Shown: positions 1-7,523, numbered from the stretch's first letter. The stretch: DNA of 8,508 bases from Chloracidobacterium sp. UBA7659 (GCA_002483395.1 DLHV01000253.1:1-8508), one strand, 5' to 3'. The notes: generated by a model not told the origin, from the sequence alone. A program made the numbers and translations.

Positions 1-1
1 G

Positions 2-2221
2 CAGGCAATGGCCGGCAATGGAATTGCAATAACCTACACCGAGCTGAACGATTTTCGCAGCGCGGAGCGTTTCTTTACCGCCGCTCTTGAAACCGCCCGC
101 TCCGCTGAGATGTTGGTGACCCAAGCAGAGATCGAAGCGAGTATGGGTAACCTCGCACTTGCTCGAGGCCGGTATGCGGAATCTCTGAATTTTCTCGAAC
201 TCTCTCGCCGCAAATACGAGAAACTTCGGATGCCGCATCAAACGGCGGTCGCGGAGCTCGAGATCGCGGATATTTACGCCGAACTCAATCTGACAAAGGA
301 AGCCTTGGAGCTTTACGCAGCTGTTACCGATAAGCTCAAGAAGCTAAAAATGCGGACGGAAGAGGCCCGTGCAAGGTCAAATTACGGGAAAGCCGCGATC
401 ATGTCTGGAAAGCCTGCATTTTCGCGAAGGCAATTCAAAAGAGCGACGGAACTGTACGAACTGGAGAAAAACAAAAACGGCGTTGCGACGGTGTTGCTCA
501 ATTTGGGCTATCTGGAAATGACTTTAGGAAACTACGCAAAGACCGGCGAGTTTGCAAAAAAGGCTGGAAATCTTTTCGCCAGAACAAATAACAAACGGCA
601 ACATCTTGCAGCCTCCTGGCTGATCGGCGAAGCGCTATCCAAAACCGGAAACCCGGCACGAAGCAGCATTCATCTCGAACGCACATTAGCTGACTCGGTA
701 AAACTTGAGCATAGGAGGGTTGCATTGCTGTCGCTTAACTCTCTAGGTAAACTCGCCGTCGAGACTGGAGATATGACGAAGGCCAAAAATTTGTTCAAAC
801 GGGCAATCGCGCTCACCGAACAAACCCGGGCTCCGCTCGCGGGTGAAGAATTCCGCATTGCGTTCCTGGACGGTAAATTGGAGCCTTATGAAAATCTCGC
901 AAAGGTCCATCTATCGGAGAGAAGAACTCGTGAGGCGTTCATTTGTTTTGAAAAGGCACGGTCGCGATCGCTGCTGGACTCGATCGATGGTGCGCTAACT
1001 ACATCGGATATTCCGGGTGATCTGACTCGGTCGGTCGAGGGATTGAGGGAAGAACTGAACTGGTATTACAGCCGCGTTGCGAAGACATCGCACGACCCGT
1101 CCGACCCGCTATTTCGTCAAATTCGGAAACTGGAGCGTGAACTGTCAACAGTATTAAGGAGGGCGGAAAGTACTAAAAGCGGATTGCAATCGTCGGTGCA
1201 TTCGAGCGACGTTGATACTTCAAGCCTGCAAGCCAATCTCGGTTCAAAGCAGGCACTCGTCGAATACGTACATATCGACGGGGTTATTTCCGCGTTTGTC
1301 TTGACTGATAAGAAGGTCGAATACTTTCGAGGCTTGGCACGTGAAAATGAGATCTATTCACTCCTCGAACAGCTCAGATTTCAGTTCGGAACTTTGAGGT
1401 ATGGCCGAAACGCGGTTGCGTTGTTCGTTGAGCAGCTAAAACAAAGGGCGGAATCTCATCTTAATGGCCTATTCGAAAAACTTTTGCGGCCTTTAGAGTC
1501 CTTGATCGAGGAACGAGATCTCGTCATAGTGCCGTCCGGTGTTCTACACTACGTGCCGTTTAATGCTCTTCACGACTCGTCACAATATTTGATCGAATCA
1601 CGGTCGGTTTCACATTCGCCGGCAGCGTCGGTTTGGCAAACCCTCCATGCTAAACCGGAACTTCGGCTGGGGCAGGCATTGCTGATGGGATTTGCGGACG
1701 AAAACGCGCCTCAAGTAGAAAACGAAGTGCTTGCGATCAAGGAGATCATTCCGGCGGCAAATTGTTTTACAGGCGATCGGGCGACGTTTTTGAACTTCCG
1801 CGAGAACGCCGCGAAAAACGATATTATCCACCTCGCTTGTCACGGCCAGTTTCGGTCCGACAACCCGCTTTATTCGAGCCTTCATTTAGCGGACGGCAGG
1901 ATAACCGTCCGTGATGTTGCCGCACAAAAGTTGTCTGCCGGCCATGTTAGTCTGAGTGCCTGTGAAACGGGGTTGAATAAGGTATATGGTGGAGAAGAAA
2001 TCATAGGACTTGCTCGCGGATTTCTTTCGGCGGGCGTTCGATCTATTCTATTGAGCCTTTGGACAGTGAATGATGATGCCACGAAACGTCTTATGATGGA
2101 TTTTTATACGAATTTACAACGCGGGTGTTCGGTATCTGCATCTTTGCAGATAGCACAAATAAGATTTATTAAGGATGGTGAGCATCCATACTATTGGTCG
2201 CCATTTATTTTGATCGGTTAA
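2..2221 (+). CDS. TPR-CHAT domain protein (caspase-like), 5'-truncated by window edge
   Basis: The reading frame is open from base 2, so the gene probably begins upstream; the first ATG in frame is at 8 and residues are numbered from it (737 aa). Residues 1-325 form about eight TPR-like helical pairs (for example LLNLGYLEMTLGNYAKTGEF and SLGKLAVETGDMTKAKNLFK), ending in the FEKARSRSLLDSI motif (314-326) often seen before CHAT domains. A charged helical linker follows (about 345-400). The CHAT domain spans about 415-737, with VIVPSGVLHYVPFNAL (506-521), IHLACHG carrying the predicted catalytic His612, SACETG carrying Cys652, GLARGFLSAG, and the typical end PYYWSPFILIG. CHAT proteins belong to the caspase/separase clan of cysteine peptidases, with TPRs as partner-binding scaffold; both dyad residues are present, so activity is plausible. 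Substrate and partner are unknown. An S8 protease gene follows 79 bases downstream with no visible terminator between. An upstream signal peptide or extra domain cannot be excluded. Confidence 0.93.
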   Translation, partial: QAMAGNGIAITYTELNDFRSAERFFTAALETARSAEMLVTQAEIEASMGNLALARGRYAESLNFLELSRRKYEKLRMPHQTAVAELEIADIYAELNLTKEALELYAAVTDKLKKLKMRTEEARARSNYGKAAIMSGKPAFSRRQFKRATELYELEKNKNGVATVLLNLGYLEMTLGNYAKTGEFAKKAGNLFARTNNKRQHLAASWLIGEALSKTGNPARSSIHLERTLADSVKLEHRRVALLSLNSLGKLAVETGDMTKAKNLFKRAIALTEQTRAPLAGEEFRIAFLDGKLEPYENLAKVHLSERRTREAFICFEKARSRSLLDSIDGALTTSDIPGDLTRSVEGLREELNWYYSRVAKTSHDPSDPLFRQIRKLERELSTVLRRAESTKSGLQSSVHSSDVDTSSLQANLGSKQALVEYVHIDGVISAFVLTDKKVEYFRGLARENEIYSLLEQLRFQFGTLRYGRNAVALFVEQLKQRAESHLNGLFEKLLRPLESLIEERDLVIVPSGVLHYVPFNALHDSSQYLIESRSVSHSPAASVWQTLHAKPELRLGQALLMGFADENAPQVENEVLAIKEIIPAANCFTGDRATFLNFRENAAKNDIIHLACHGQFRSDNPLYSSLHLADGRITVRDVAAQKLSAGHVSLSACETGLNKVYGGEEIIGLARGFLSAGVRSILLSLWTVNDDATKRLMMDFYTNLQRGCSVSASLQIAQIRFIKDGEHPYYWSPFILIG

Positions 2222-2300
2222 CAACATTTTTAATTACTGTCTTTTTCTCTGGATTCGGGACACTGTAAGACGGGACTATAGCTTTATCTCTAGAGGTCTT

Positions 2301-3650
2301 ATGGACAAACGATTTTACAAACCACTCGCGTGGATATTGTTAATATTATTTTTTGGGTTCCTATTGGTTGGAGAATCGAGTGGGCAAACGGCCTGCGATG
2401 CGATCCCAAAGCAGATAATCGTCGATGTCATTAACCAAAGCGACATTGCCGCTGTAGCTACTCAATATGGGCTTGAAGCGACGCCGATCGATCAGATCGG
2501 CAGCCCACCGTCGTATCGAATGCGGATCCGTGACGACAACCCGCAGAATCCGTGCGCCATTCAGGCCGCGATGCAGGGTGATGCCCGGATCGCCAAAAGC
2601 GAGGTCAATCGTAGGCTGTCTTCGTTTGAACTCGAAGGCTTACCGTGGACGATCGGCCATTCGTGGGCTATTGGTCATTCATGGGCCATTGGCGGAAGTG
2701 TAAAAGGTTACATGCGCAATTGGTTCCCGGCCACGATCCGGCTGGCGCAAGCCCATCAGATCAACCGGGGAACTCGGGTCGATAACGGTCAGCCGGTAGT
2801 CGTGGCGGTTCTGGATACGGGTATCGATCCGGATCATCCGCAATTCGCGGGCAGATTGGTGCCGGGATGGGATTTCGTATCGAATGACAACGATCCGCGC
2901 GAGGTAGGCGTTCTGCGTCAGAATCCGGTTTACGGTCATGGAACACATGTTTCCGGTATTATTGCCTTGACGGCGCCGGAAGCAAAGATAATGCCGATCC
3001 GTGTTCTGGATCAAAATGGTGAAGGCGATCTCTGGCGTGTCGTCGCCGCGATCATCTGGGCGGCTAATCATGGGGCTGATGTGGTCAATATAAGCTTTGG
3101 ATACAATGTCGAGCCGTTACTCCTAAAGAACCTCTTACACAACTGTGATGTTCCCCCGCCGGGCACCCAGCTTTTCCCGGAATTAAACGGAAACAAATTG
3201 GTTGTCGTCTCAGGAGCAGGTAATGGGGGTAATGCAAACCCCGTTTTTCCCGCTGGCACAAGGATTGACCCTCAACTTGGTGTCGGAGCCAGCACCCGAC
3301 TAGAGCATTTGGCGACATTTTCGACGATGTCTCCGGAAAACGGAACTAGATTTATCCAGGCGGTAGCACCTGGCGAAAATATTGTCAGCACTTTGCCAGG
3401 TGGTAGGTACGGAATGTGGACGGGAACTTCGATGGCCGCTCCTATTGGGGCCGGTATTGCGGCTCTGACCAAGGCGCAATTTCCGGCACTTACTCCGCAT
3501 CTTCTGGTCGAGCAAATCGCGGCTACGGGCATCGAGTGGCGATGCATTCATCCGACCCGTGGGCCGATACGAACGAACCGCGTTGATGCCTTTTGCTCTA
3601 TAACAAACAACACAGCATGCGGGGTCAATCCTGATGCTTGCAGCCAATAG
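2301..3650 (+). CDS. S8 family (subtilisin-like) serine peptidase, secreted
   Basis: A 449-aa protein. The start at 2301 is backed by AGAGG at 2292-2296, and by a signal peptide: basic MDKRFYK, hydrophobic WILLILFFGFLLVG, likely cut near SSGQ-TAC (about residue 29-30). Residues about 36-108 resemble an inhibitor-type propeptide (IIVDVINQSD, YRMRIRDD, DARIAKSEVNRRLS). The catalytic domain runs from about 140 to 432 in the S8 order: Asp172 in VAVLDTGIDPDHPQF, His213 in YGHGTHVSGIIA, oxyanion Asn308 in VVSGAGNGGN, and Ser377 in GTSMAAPIGAGIAAL. All key residues are present, so an active endopeptidase, exported and matured by propeptide removal, is expected. The short C-terminal tail (about 411-449) has four Cys (415, 432, 440, 447) that could form disulfides. 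Three WxIGxS hexapeptides lie between propeptide and catalytic domain. It follows the CHAT gene in the same direction and ends at a strong terminator. Confidence 0.95.
   Translation: MDKRFYKPLAWILLILFFGFLLVGESSGQTACDAIPKQIIVDVINQSDIAAVATQYGLEATPIDQIGSPPSYRMRIRDDNPQNPCAIQAAMQGDARIAKSEVNRRLSSFELEGLPWTIGHSWAIGHSWAIGGSVKGYMRNWFPATIRLAQAHQINRGTRVDNGQPVVVAVLDTGIDPDHPQFAGRLVPGWDFVSNDNDPREVGVLRQNPVYGHGTHVSGIIALTAPEAKIMPIRVLDQNGEGDLWRVVAAIIWAANHGADVVNISFGYNVEPLLLKNLLHNCDVPPPGTQLFPELNGNKLVVVSGAGNGGNANPVFPAGTRIDPQLGVGASTRLEHLATFSTMSPENGTRFIQAVAPGENIVSTLPGGRYGMWTGTSMAAPIGAGIAALTKAQFPALTPHLLVEQIAATGIEWRCIHPTRGPIRTNRVDAFCSITNNTACGVNPDACSQ
2646..2699 (+). repeat. Triple 18-bp repeat encoding WTIGHS-WAIGHS-WAIGGS
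   Basis: Three consecutive 18-base units at 2646-2663, 2664-2681 and 2682-2699 encode residues 116-133 of the S8 protease. Units 1 and 2 differ at 5 of 18 bases but only one residue (Thr/Ala); most differences are silent. Unit 3 changes His to Gly and uses AGT instead of TCN for its Ser. The repeat lies at the propeptide/catalytic-domain boundary. The conserved peptide with drifting codons suggests an old repeat kept by selection rather than recent slippage. Confidence 0.85.
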
Positions 3651-3673
3651 ACCTGATTCAATTTTCTCCGTTT

Positions 3674-3706
3674 GGCCGGTGCAATATTTGCTCCGGCCTT
3701 TTTTTT
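3674..3706 (+). terminator. Intrinsic terminator after the S8 protease gene
   Basis: GGCCGG (3674-3679) pairs with CCGGCC (3693-3698). After one T-T mismatch, an inner GCAA/TTGC stem (3681-3684 with 3688-3691) closes a TAT loop. Eight T residues follow (3699-3706). It starts 23 bases after the stop codon and separates the protease gene from the next gene. Confidence 0.9.
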
Positions 3707-3820
3707 GCCATGCCTACCTCTTTTCTGTCTTTTTCGCTAATTGCCGAACACTGTGTAGCTGACAACCCAAGCCGTGGATCGTTTAGATCGCCGAAAGTTG
3801 GGAAGATCATTCAACCAAAA

Positions 3821-3828
3821 AAGGAAGG
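3821..3828 (+). promoter_or_regulatory. Ribosome binding site that fixes the start of the FG-GAP/CHRD gene
   Basis: The purine-rich AAGGAAGG lies 8 bases before ATG 3837. That ATG begins a classical signal peptide (MKKAEKK then a hydrophobic stretch). The frame could open earlier at GTG 3774, but that would put 21 charged residues before the signal peptide, so 3837 is preferred. Confidence 0.8.
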
Positions 3829-3836
3829 TATTACAA

Positions 3837-5939
3837 ATGAAGAAGGCAGAGAAAAAACACGGGCAAATATTTACAATGGTGATGGTCATGCTCGCCATCG
3901 TTGGATGGGTATCGATCCCGTTGTTCAGTCGCGAGGTCAAGGCCGGCGGCGTTCCGATCCTGGTTCGAACCGCTAACCTGGTATCGCCCACCGGAAGCAT
4001 CAACCCGCACGGAGCAGCCACATTTCAGCTCTATGCGGATAATAACCGGGAACTTGAGGTCGAAATCGAAGATGTAAACCTTCCGGGTGGCACATCGCTC
4101 ACGGCGACCGTTAACGGCACGTCGGTTGGCCAATTAACTTTGGATATCGATGGCCGCGGCCGCCTGAAACTTCGCACCGAGGATGGGCAAATCGTACCGG
4201 TCATCAATGACGGCGACACGGTAAATGTAAAAAACGGCAGCACGGTGCTGGTTGCCGGTGTCTTCGGCGGTGGCGGTCCGACCCCAAGCCCAACGGCTTC
4301 ACCGACCGGCTCGCCTTCACCCTCGCCGAGCGTGTCACCGACCGGCTCACCTTCGCCAAGCCCGAGCCCGACAGGTTCACCCAATGAGAGTGGTTTATTC
4401 GCCGCATTGACGGGCAGCACTTTGAACGGTGTCCTCCCGAGCGGATATGCAGAATTCGAGGTTCACAGCAGCAGAATCGAACTTGAGGTAAGGGTGCGTC
4501 AGATCAATCTGCCGCCAGGCACATCGCTTTCGGTGATTGTGAATAACGCCGCAGTAGGATCGCTATCTCTCGAAAACAACGGCGAAGGACGCCTGAGGCT
4601 TCGTTCCGACAACGGTCAAACGGTGCCCGCGGTAGTCGCTGGTTCGACGATCCAGGTCCGCAACGGCGGGACGACGATATTGTCAGGAACATTTGCCGGT
4701 TTTGTGGGGCCGAGCCCGTCACCGAGCCCGACCGGCACACCCGGAGCCACGCCGAGCCCAAGTCCCTCAATGGGCCGCTCATTTGAAGCACATTTAACAG
4801 GTGCCGGCACAGCCGCGACCGGAGAATTCAAGGTAACACTGAACGCGGCAGAGACACAGGCGACGATCTTCGGTGAATTTCATAATCTGGCCAGTAACCA
4901 GACGGGTGCCCGTATTGAAACAACAACCGGAACGCCGGTTATCGTACACAGTTTTGGCGTCGTAAGTGGAAACAACGGAAATTTCGCCGCTGTAACCATT
5001 AATGTCTCGGCAGCCTTAGTTCAGCAGCTCAGGACCGGTTTGTGGTCGGGTATTATCACCAGCGTCAGTAGTCCGAATGGTGAGATCAGCGGCCAGTTCA
5101 CGCCACGCTCGAACGGAAGCGATTTCGACGGCGACGGCAGTAACGATCTCGCGGTTTTCCGTCCATCGACGGGAACGTGGTTCAAGTTGAACAGCGAAGG
5201 CTACACGGTCGAATCCCTTGGAACTGTCCAGGATAGGGTCGTCTCGGCCGATTATGACGGCGACGGCAGGACCGATCTGGCAGTCTTCAGAGTACTTCCA
5301 AGCGGAGCAACATGGGAAATAAAGCGAAGTTCGGACGGCGGGACGACATCGGCACAGTTCGGTGCGGCCAATGATATTCCGGCACGCGGTGATTTCGATG
5401 GCGACGGGCGCAGTGATATTGCGGTTTTCAGACCCTCGAATGGCACCTGGTACATACAAACCAGCGGAAACTGGTCATATAACGTAACTCAGTTCGGAGC
5501 ATCGGGCGACGTACCATTGCCAGGCGATATGGATGGCGACGGAAAAGACGACATAGTCGTTTTCAGACCGTCCGAAGGGAAGTGGTATTGGCTGGGCACG
5601 GCCAACGGCGGAACATTCAACATAGGCCAATTCGGTGTTGCAGGCGATATACCGATACGCGGCGATTTTGACGGCGACGGCAAAAATGACATGGCTGTTT
5701 TCCGTCCGTCGAACGGCACCTGGTATACACTTCGGACATCGGCTGGGGGGTTCCAAGTGTTCCAGTTTGGTGTCAACGGCGATGTGCCCGTAGCGGGAGA
5801 CTACGATAATGACGGTAAGACCGATATTGCCGTATTCCGGCCGTCGAACGGAAACTGGTACATCATCCGATCTGCCGCGTCGACTTTTGAAATAATGCAG
5901 TTTGGAACGAATGGAGATATTCCGGCGATCGTCCCGTAA
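3837..5939 (+). CDS. Secreted multidomain protein: duplicated beta domain, CHRD domain, six FG-GAP/VCBS-like repeats
   Basis: A 700-aa exported protein. The signal peptide is residues 1 to about 36 (MKKAEKKHGQ, hydrophobic IFTMVMVMLAIVGW, likely cut after VKA). Domain A (about 39-143) and domain B (about 187-287) are copies of one unassigned beta-rich domain; residues 71-143 and 214-286 align without gaps at 35 of 73 identities. Linkers rich in P, S, T and G lie at 148-183 and 292-311. Residues about 314-424 look like a CHRD domain (FEAHLTGAGTAATGEF, then GLWSGIITSV and NGEISGQF). Residues 429-700 hold six repeats of about 45 aa with a DxDGDGxxDIAVFRP core and QFGxxGDxP ends; the acidic loops resemble calcium-binding FG-GAP/VCBS loops and the array could fold as a beta-propeller. 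No anchoring signal is seen, so it is probably periplasmic, surface-attached or secreted. It is a relative of the minus-strand repeat protein at the window's end. The gene lies between two strong terminators and is probably transcribed alone. Function is unknown; binding or adhesion is only a guess. Confidence 0.9.
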   Translation: MKKAEKKHGQIFTMVMVMLAIVGWVSIPLFSREVKAGGVPILVRTANLVSPTGSINPHGAATFQLYADNNRELEVEIEDVNLPGGTSLTATVNGTSVGQLTLDIDGRGRLKLRTEDGQIVPVINDGDTVNVKNGSTVLVAGVFGGGGPTPSPTASPTGSPSPSPSVSPTGSPSPSPSPTGSPNESGLFAALTGSTLNGVLPSGYAEFEVHSSRIELEVRVRQINLPPGTSLSVIVNNAAVGSLSLENNGEGRLRLRSDNGQTVPAVVAGSTIQVRNGGTTILSGTFAGFVGPSPSPSPTGTPGATPSPSPSMGRSFEAHLTGAGTAATGEFKVTLNAAETQATIFGEFHNLASNQTGARIETTTGTPVIVHSFGVVSGNNGNFAAVTINVSAALVQQLRTGLWSGIITSVSSPNGEISGQFTPRSNGSDFDGDGSNDLAVFRPSTGTWFKLNSEGYTVESLGTVQDRVVSADYDGDGRTDLAVFRVLPSGATWEIKRSSDGGTTSAQFGAANDIPARGDFDGDGRSDIAVFRPSNGTWYIQTSGNWSYNVTQFGASGDVPLPGDMDGDGKDDIVVFRPSEGKWYWLGTANGGTFNIGQFGVAGDIPIRGDFDGDGKNDMAVFRPSNGTWYTLRTSAGGFQVFQFGVNGDVPVAGDYDNDGKTDIAVFRPSNGNWYIIRSAASTFEIMQFGTNGDIPAIVP
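4047..4694 (+). repeat. Internal duplication of a ~73-residue beta domain (copies A and B)
   Basis: Copy A covers 4047-4265 and copy B 4476-4694, separated by a P/S/T linker. They align without gaps over 73 residues with 35 identities. Shared landmarks are ELEV, NLPxGTSL, VGxLxL, GxGRLxLR, GQxVP and the closing NGxT...GxF. I do not recognise the domain family. Confidence 0.85.
4278..4385 (+). repeat. Low-complexity P/S/T/G linker 1
   Basis: Short repeats of codons for SPSP and SPTGSP join domains A and B of the mosaic protein (residues 148-183). Such extended linkers are common in exported multidomain proteins. The DNA is a run of related ccgagcccg/tcaccgaccggc units, so the region is prone to slippage or assembly error. 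Confidence 0.85.
4710..4769 (+). repeat. Low-complexity P/S/T/G linker 2
   Basis: Encodes residues 292-311 (PSPSPSPTGTPGATPSPSPS), joining domain B to the CHRD domain. Its composition and DNA units are like linker 1. Confidence 0.8.
5121..5936 (+). repeat. Array of six ~45-residue FG-GAP/VCBS-like repeats
   Basis: The units begin at residues 429, 472, 519, 564, 610 and 655 of the mosaic protein, each opening with DxDGDG or a variant. The last has DYDNDGKTD. Unit 2 departs most in its middle (AVFRVLPSGATWEI instead of AVFRPSNGTWYI). At DNA level the units are clearly diverged, so the array is not a recent tandem amplification. Confidence 0.9.
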
Positions 5940-6037
5940 AAACAATACGTCTCAGCACCTTGAGAGTATTCAAGCTAACTTCCGGTGAAGGTCCAAAGGT
6001 GATCTGTTGGAAAGTTTTGGGTCTTCGCTGGAAACAA

Positions 6038-6076
6038 ATGCCCTGGTTGCACCTCCTCGCAGCCAGGGCATTTTTT
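6038..6076 (+). terminator. Intrinsic terminator after the FG-GAP/CHRD gene
   Basis: A 13-bp stem (6038-6050 with 6059-6071) contains a single T-G wobble and closes an 8-base loop (ACCTCCTC). It runs into a T tract (6071-6076), and two more A-T pairs can extend the base. It starts about 100 bases after the stop codon. Confidence 0.9.
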
Positions 6077-6162
6077 ATCGGTCCGTGATTAAAGCAACTA
6101 CAGAGTTTTATTGGCGGGTCGCTCGCGCGGTAATTCCGGAAATTCGCTAAAGTGAATCGGCC

Positions 6163-6197
6163 AAAAAAATTAGGGCCGCGGTTTCCGCAGCCCTAAA
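6163..6197 (-). terminator. Intrinsic terminator for the minus-strand beta-barrel gene
   Basis: TTAGGGC (6170-6176) pairs with GCCCTAA (6190-6196). After one C-A mismatch, GCGG/CCGC (6178-6181 with 6185-6188) closes a TTT loop. Seven A residues at 6163-6169 give a U tract on the minus-strand transcript. It lies about 110 bases past that gene's stop codon. Confidence 0.87.
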
Positions 6198-6305
6198 CTA
6201 TTGTTTGGAACCTAAATTTCAGGCAATGTTGCTCGCCTTTTGTCTTGGGTTTACGGATGATGTTGGTAAGCTTAGTTCATAGGTGCCAGGCTTTTAAGAT
6301 CGCCT

Positions 6306-7511
6306 CTACCAGCGGCGGAACAGGTTAAAGCCTATGATCAGATGGCGTGGCGATAGAACTAGATTGCTCGAATTATAGCGGCTCGTCGTAGTCGTCTGTG
6401 TGTTGGAAAGCGTCAGTGTGAATGAGTGTTTGCCGACTGAGTATTGTAGGCCGATTCCCATTTCAGGCTGTGAGATATTTTTGAATCCGGTGACGTTAAA
6501 ATCACTGTCGAAAAGCGGGTCTGTCCGCCCCAGCTTAAAGCCGGTGCGCGGTGTGAACTCGAATATTCCCATCACGCTTGGTGTGATACGGACCGAGGCT
6601 CCCATACCGAATGAGGCACCATGAGTCGGCAGCTTAAAGGTGGACGCGACGGTCGCCGGCGGAAAATAATCGTCAGGTCGCGGATTGAAACGGTGCTGTC
6701 CGTTCGAATTAAGGTGAATTGCAGGTGAGAAAAAGAGAAATACACGTTTTCCGAATCGTCTGGAAAACATTGCTTGTAGATTGTAGGTATATTCCTCGGT
6801 GAAATTATCGTTGCCTTCGACGCTTGCGTAAGCCGAGATCGCGAGCGGTGACTTCTTGTCTTGATCCGTGAGATGGTAACCAAACCCGAGCTCGATTGTC
6901 CGGCACAGACCTTTTTGGCAGATCGGCGAACGATAGGCGTTTACATACAATTTATCCGTGATGCCATAGCTTATTCCGAAAGATGAAGACGAAAAGCTGT
7001 CGAAACCCAGCAGCCCGGGAAGACTTTCCTTAAACGGCTGTAAAGGCTGTGAAAAACGGTGCGTAAATGACATGTTCCACGTGCCCTTGGGAACTTTTCT
7101 GGGCGTCGGAACATTGACCAGACGGTAATCAAAAGGTTCGTCGCCCGGTTCGTAGGCATAATAGTCTTCTATGTCCTGCACAACCGGATTCGCCGTTGAA
7201 TTCGGTGGAGGGACCGGGGCTCCGGTTGCGTCTGCGGTAGAGGCTATACGTTCGACCTGTTTAGTCACCGAATTAACCCGAAATCGCTCACCGTTCGATT
7301 CGACTAACATTATCGTCGGGTCTTTCTCGTCGAATGTGATCTTGACAGCATCTGTTTTCTTCTCAATCGCAACGGTTTCGAGCGGTACCGGAATCATTGC
7401 CGATGCGGTTGTCTGGGCATTAATCTCCGCATAGCAAACCAATTGAAACAGCAGTAAAATCGCAAGATGAAGTTGTATTGAATTTGTTCGTAACCGCAAT
7501 TGTTTATACAT
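6306..7511 (-). CDS. Outer-membrane beta-barrel protein, probably DUF5777-like
   Basis: A 401-aa product. The start at 7511 is chosen because GGAGA lies 7 bases upstream and a signal peptide follows at once (MYKQLRLRTN, hydrophobic LHLAILLLFQLV, likely cut after INA, residue 32). The frame extends upstream to ATG 7652, but those 47 residues run through a hairpin and a gene relic. Residues about 40-92 form a small beta-rich segment (VAIEKKTDAVKITF, IMLVESNGERFRVN), followed by a Pro-rich linker (99-104). From about 115 on, alternating strands with frequent aromatics and Gly, such as FGISYGITDKLYVNAY and MGIGLQYSVGKHSFTL, indicate a beta-barrel. The last residue is Trp after FNLFRR, fitting the C-terminal aromatic signal for BAM insertion. 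Cys198 and Cys203 could form a disulfide. The HRF...GLLGFDSF...SYGITDKL pattern recalls the DUF5777 family; this is recognition from memory, not a search. Substrate is unknown. Confidence 0.85.
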   Translation of the reverse strand: MYKQLRLRTNSIQLHLAILLLFQLVCYAEINAQTTASAMIPVPLETVAIEKKTDAVKITFDEKDPTIMLVESNGERFRVNSVTKQVERIASTADATGAPVPPPNSTANPVVQDIEDYYAYEPGDEPFDYRLVNVPTPRKVPKGTWNMSFTHRFSQPLQPFKESLPGLLGFDSFSSSSFGISYGITDKLYVNAYRSPICQKGLCRTIELGFGYHLTDQDKKSPLAISAYASVEGNDNFTEEYTYNLQAMFSRRFGKRVFLFFSPAIHLNSNGQHRFNPRPDDYFPPATVASTFKLPTHGASFGMGASVRITPSVMGIFEFTPRTGFKLGRTDPLFDSDFNVTGFKNISQPEMGIGLQYSVGKHSFTLTLSNTQTTTTSRYNSSNLVLSPRHLIIGFNLFRRW

Positions 7512-7518
7512 AAATAAA

Positions 7519-7523
7519 TCTCC
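7519..7523 (-). promoter_or_regulatory. Ribosome binding site of the beta-barrel gene
   Basis: On the minus strand GGAGA occupies 7523 to 7519, with seven bases (ATTTATTT-like, A/T-rich) before ATG 7511. It decides the start in favour of 7511 over the upstream ATG at 7652. Confidence 0.8.

Larger units (their letters stand above)
5940..6305. other. Convergent intergenic region with two opposing terminators
   Basis: This 366-base gap separates the plus-strand FG-GAP/CHRD gene from the minus-strand beta-barrel gene. It holds one terminator for each direction (6038-6076 and 6163-6197). I see no convincing ORF, RNA gene or other repeat in the rest. Confidence 0.7.

Noticed and set aside
2..2221. 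TPR-CHAT protein as part of a type III-E CRISPR (Craspase) system
   Set aside because: No Cas gene, CRISPR array or gRAMP-like protein is in the window; TPR-CHAT proteins are widespread outside CRISPR loci.
2222..2300. Possible promoter for the S8 gene (TATAGC near 2278)
   Set aside because: No well-spaced -35 partner could be found, and the gene may be cotranscribed with the CHAT gene.
3774..3836. Earlier GTG start for the FG-GAP/CHRD gene
   Set aside because: It would add 21 charged residues before a clear signal peptide, while ATG 3837 has a good ribosome site 8 bases upstream.
3638..3976. A 112-codon plus-strand frame starting in the end of the S8 gene
   Set aside because: It runs through the terminator hairpin and into the signal-peptide region of the next gene in another frame, has no ribosome site of its own and resembles no protein.
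4278..4769. Repeated short units as a possible CRISPR or other array
   Set aside because: The units are short, irregular and in frame with a P/S/T/G linker; there are no spacers of even length.
5016..5945. Long minus-strand frames opposite the FG-GAP array
   Set aside because: They are antisense by-products of repeated codon patterns that lack stops; the plus-strand frame has all domain motifs.
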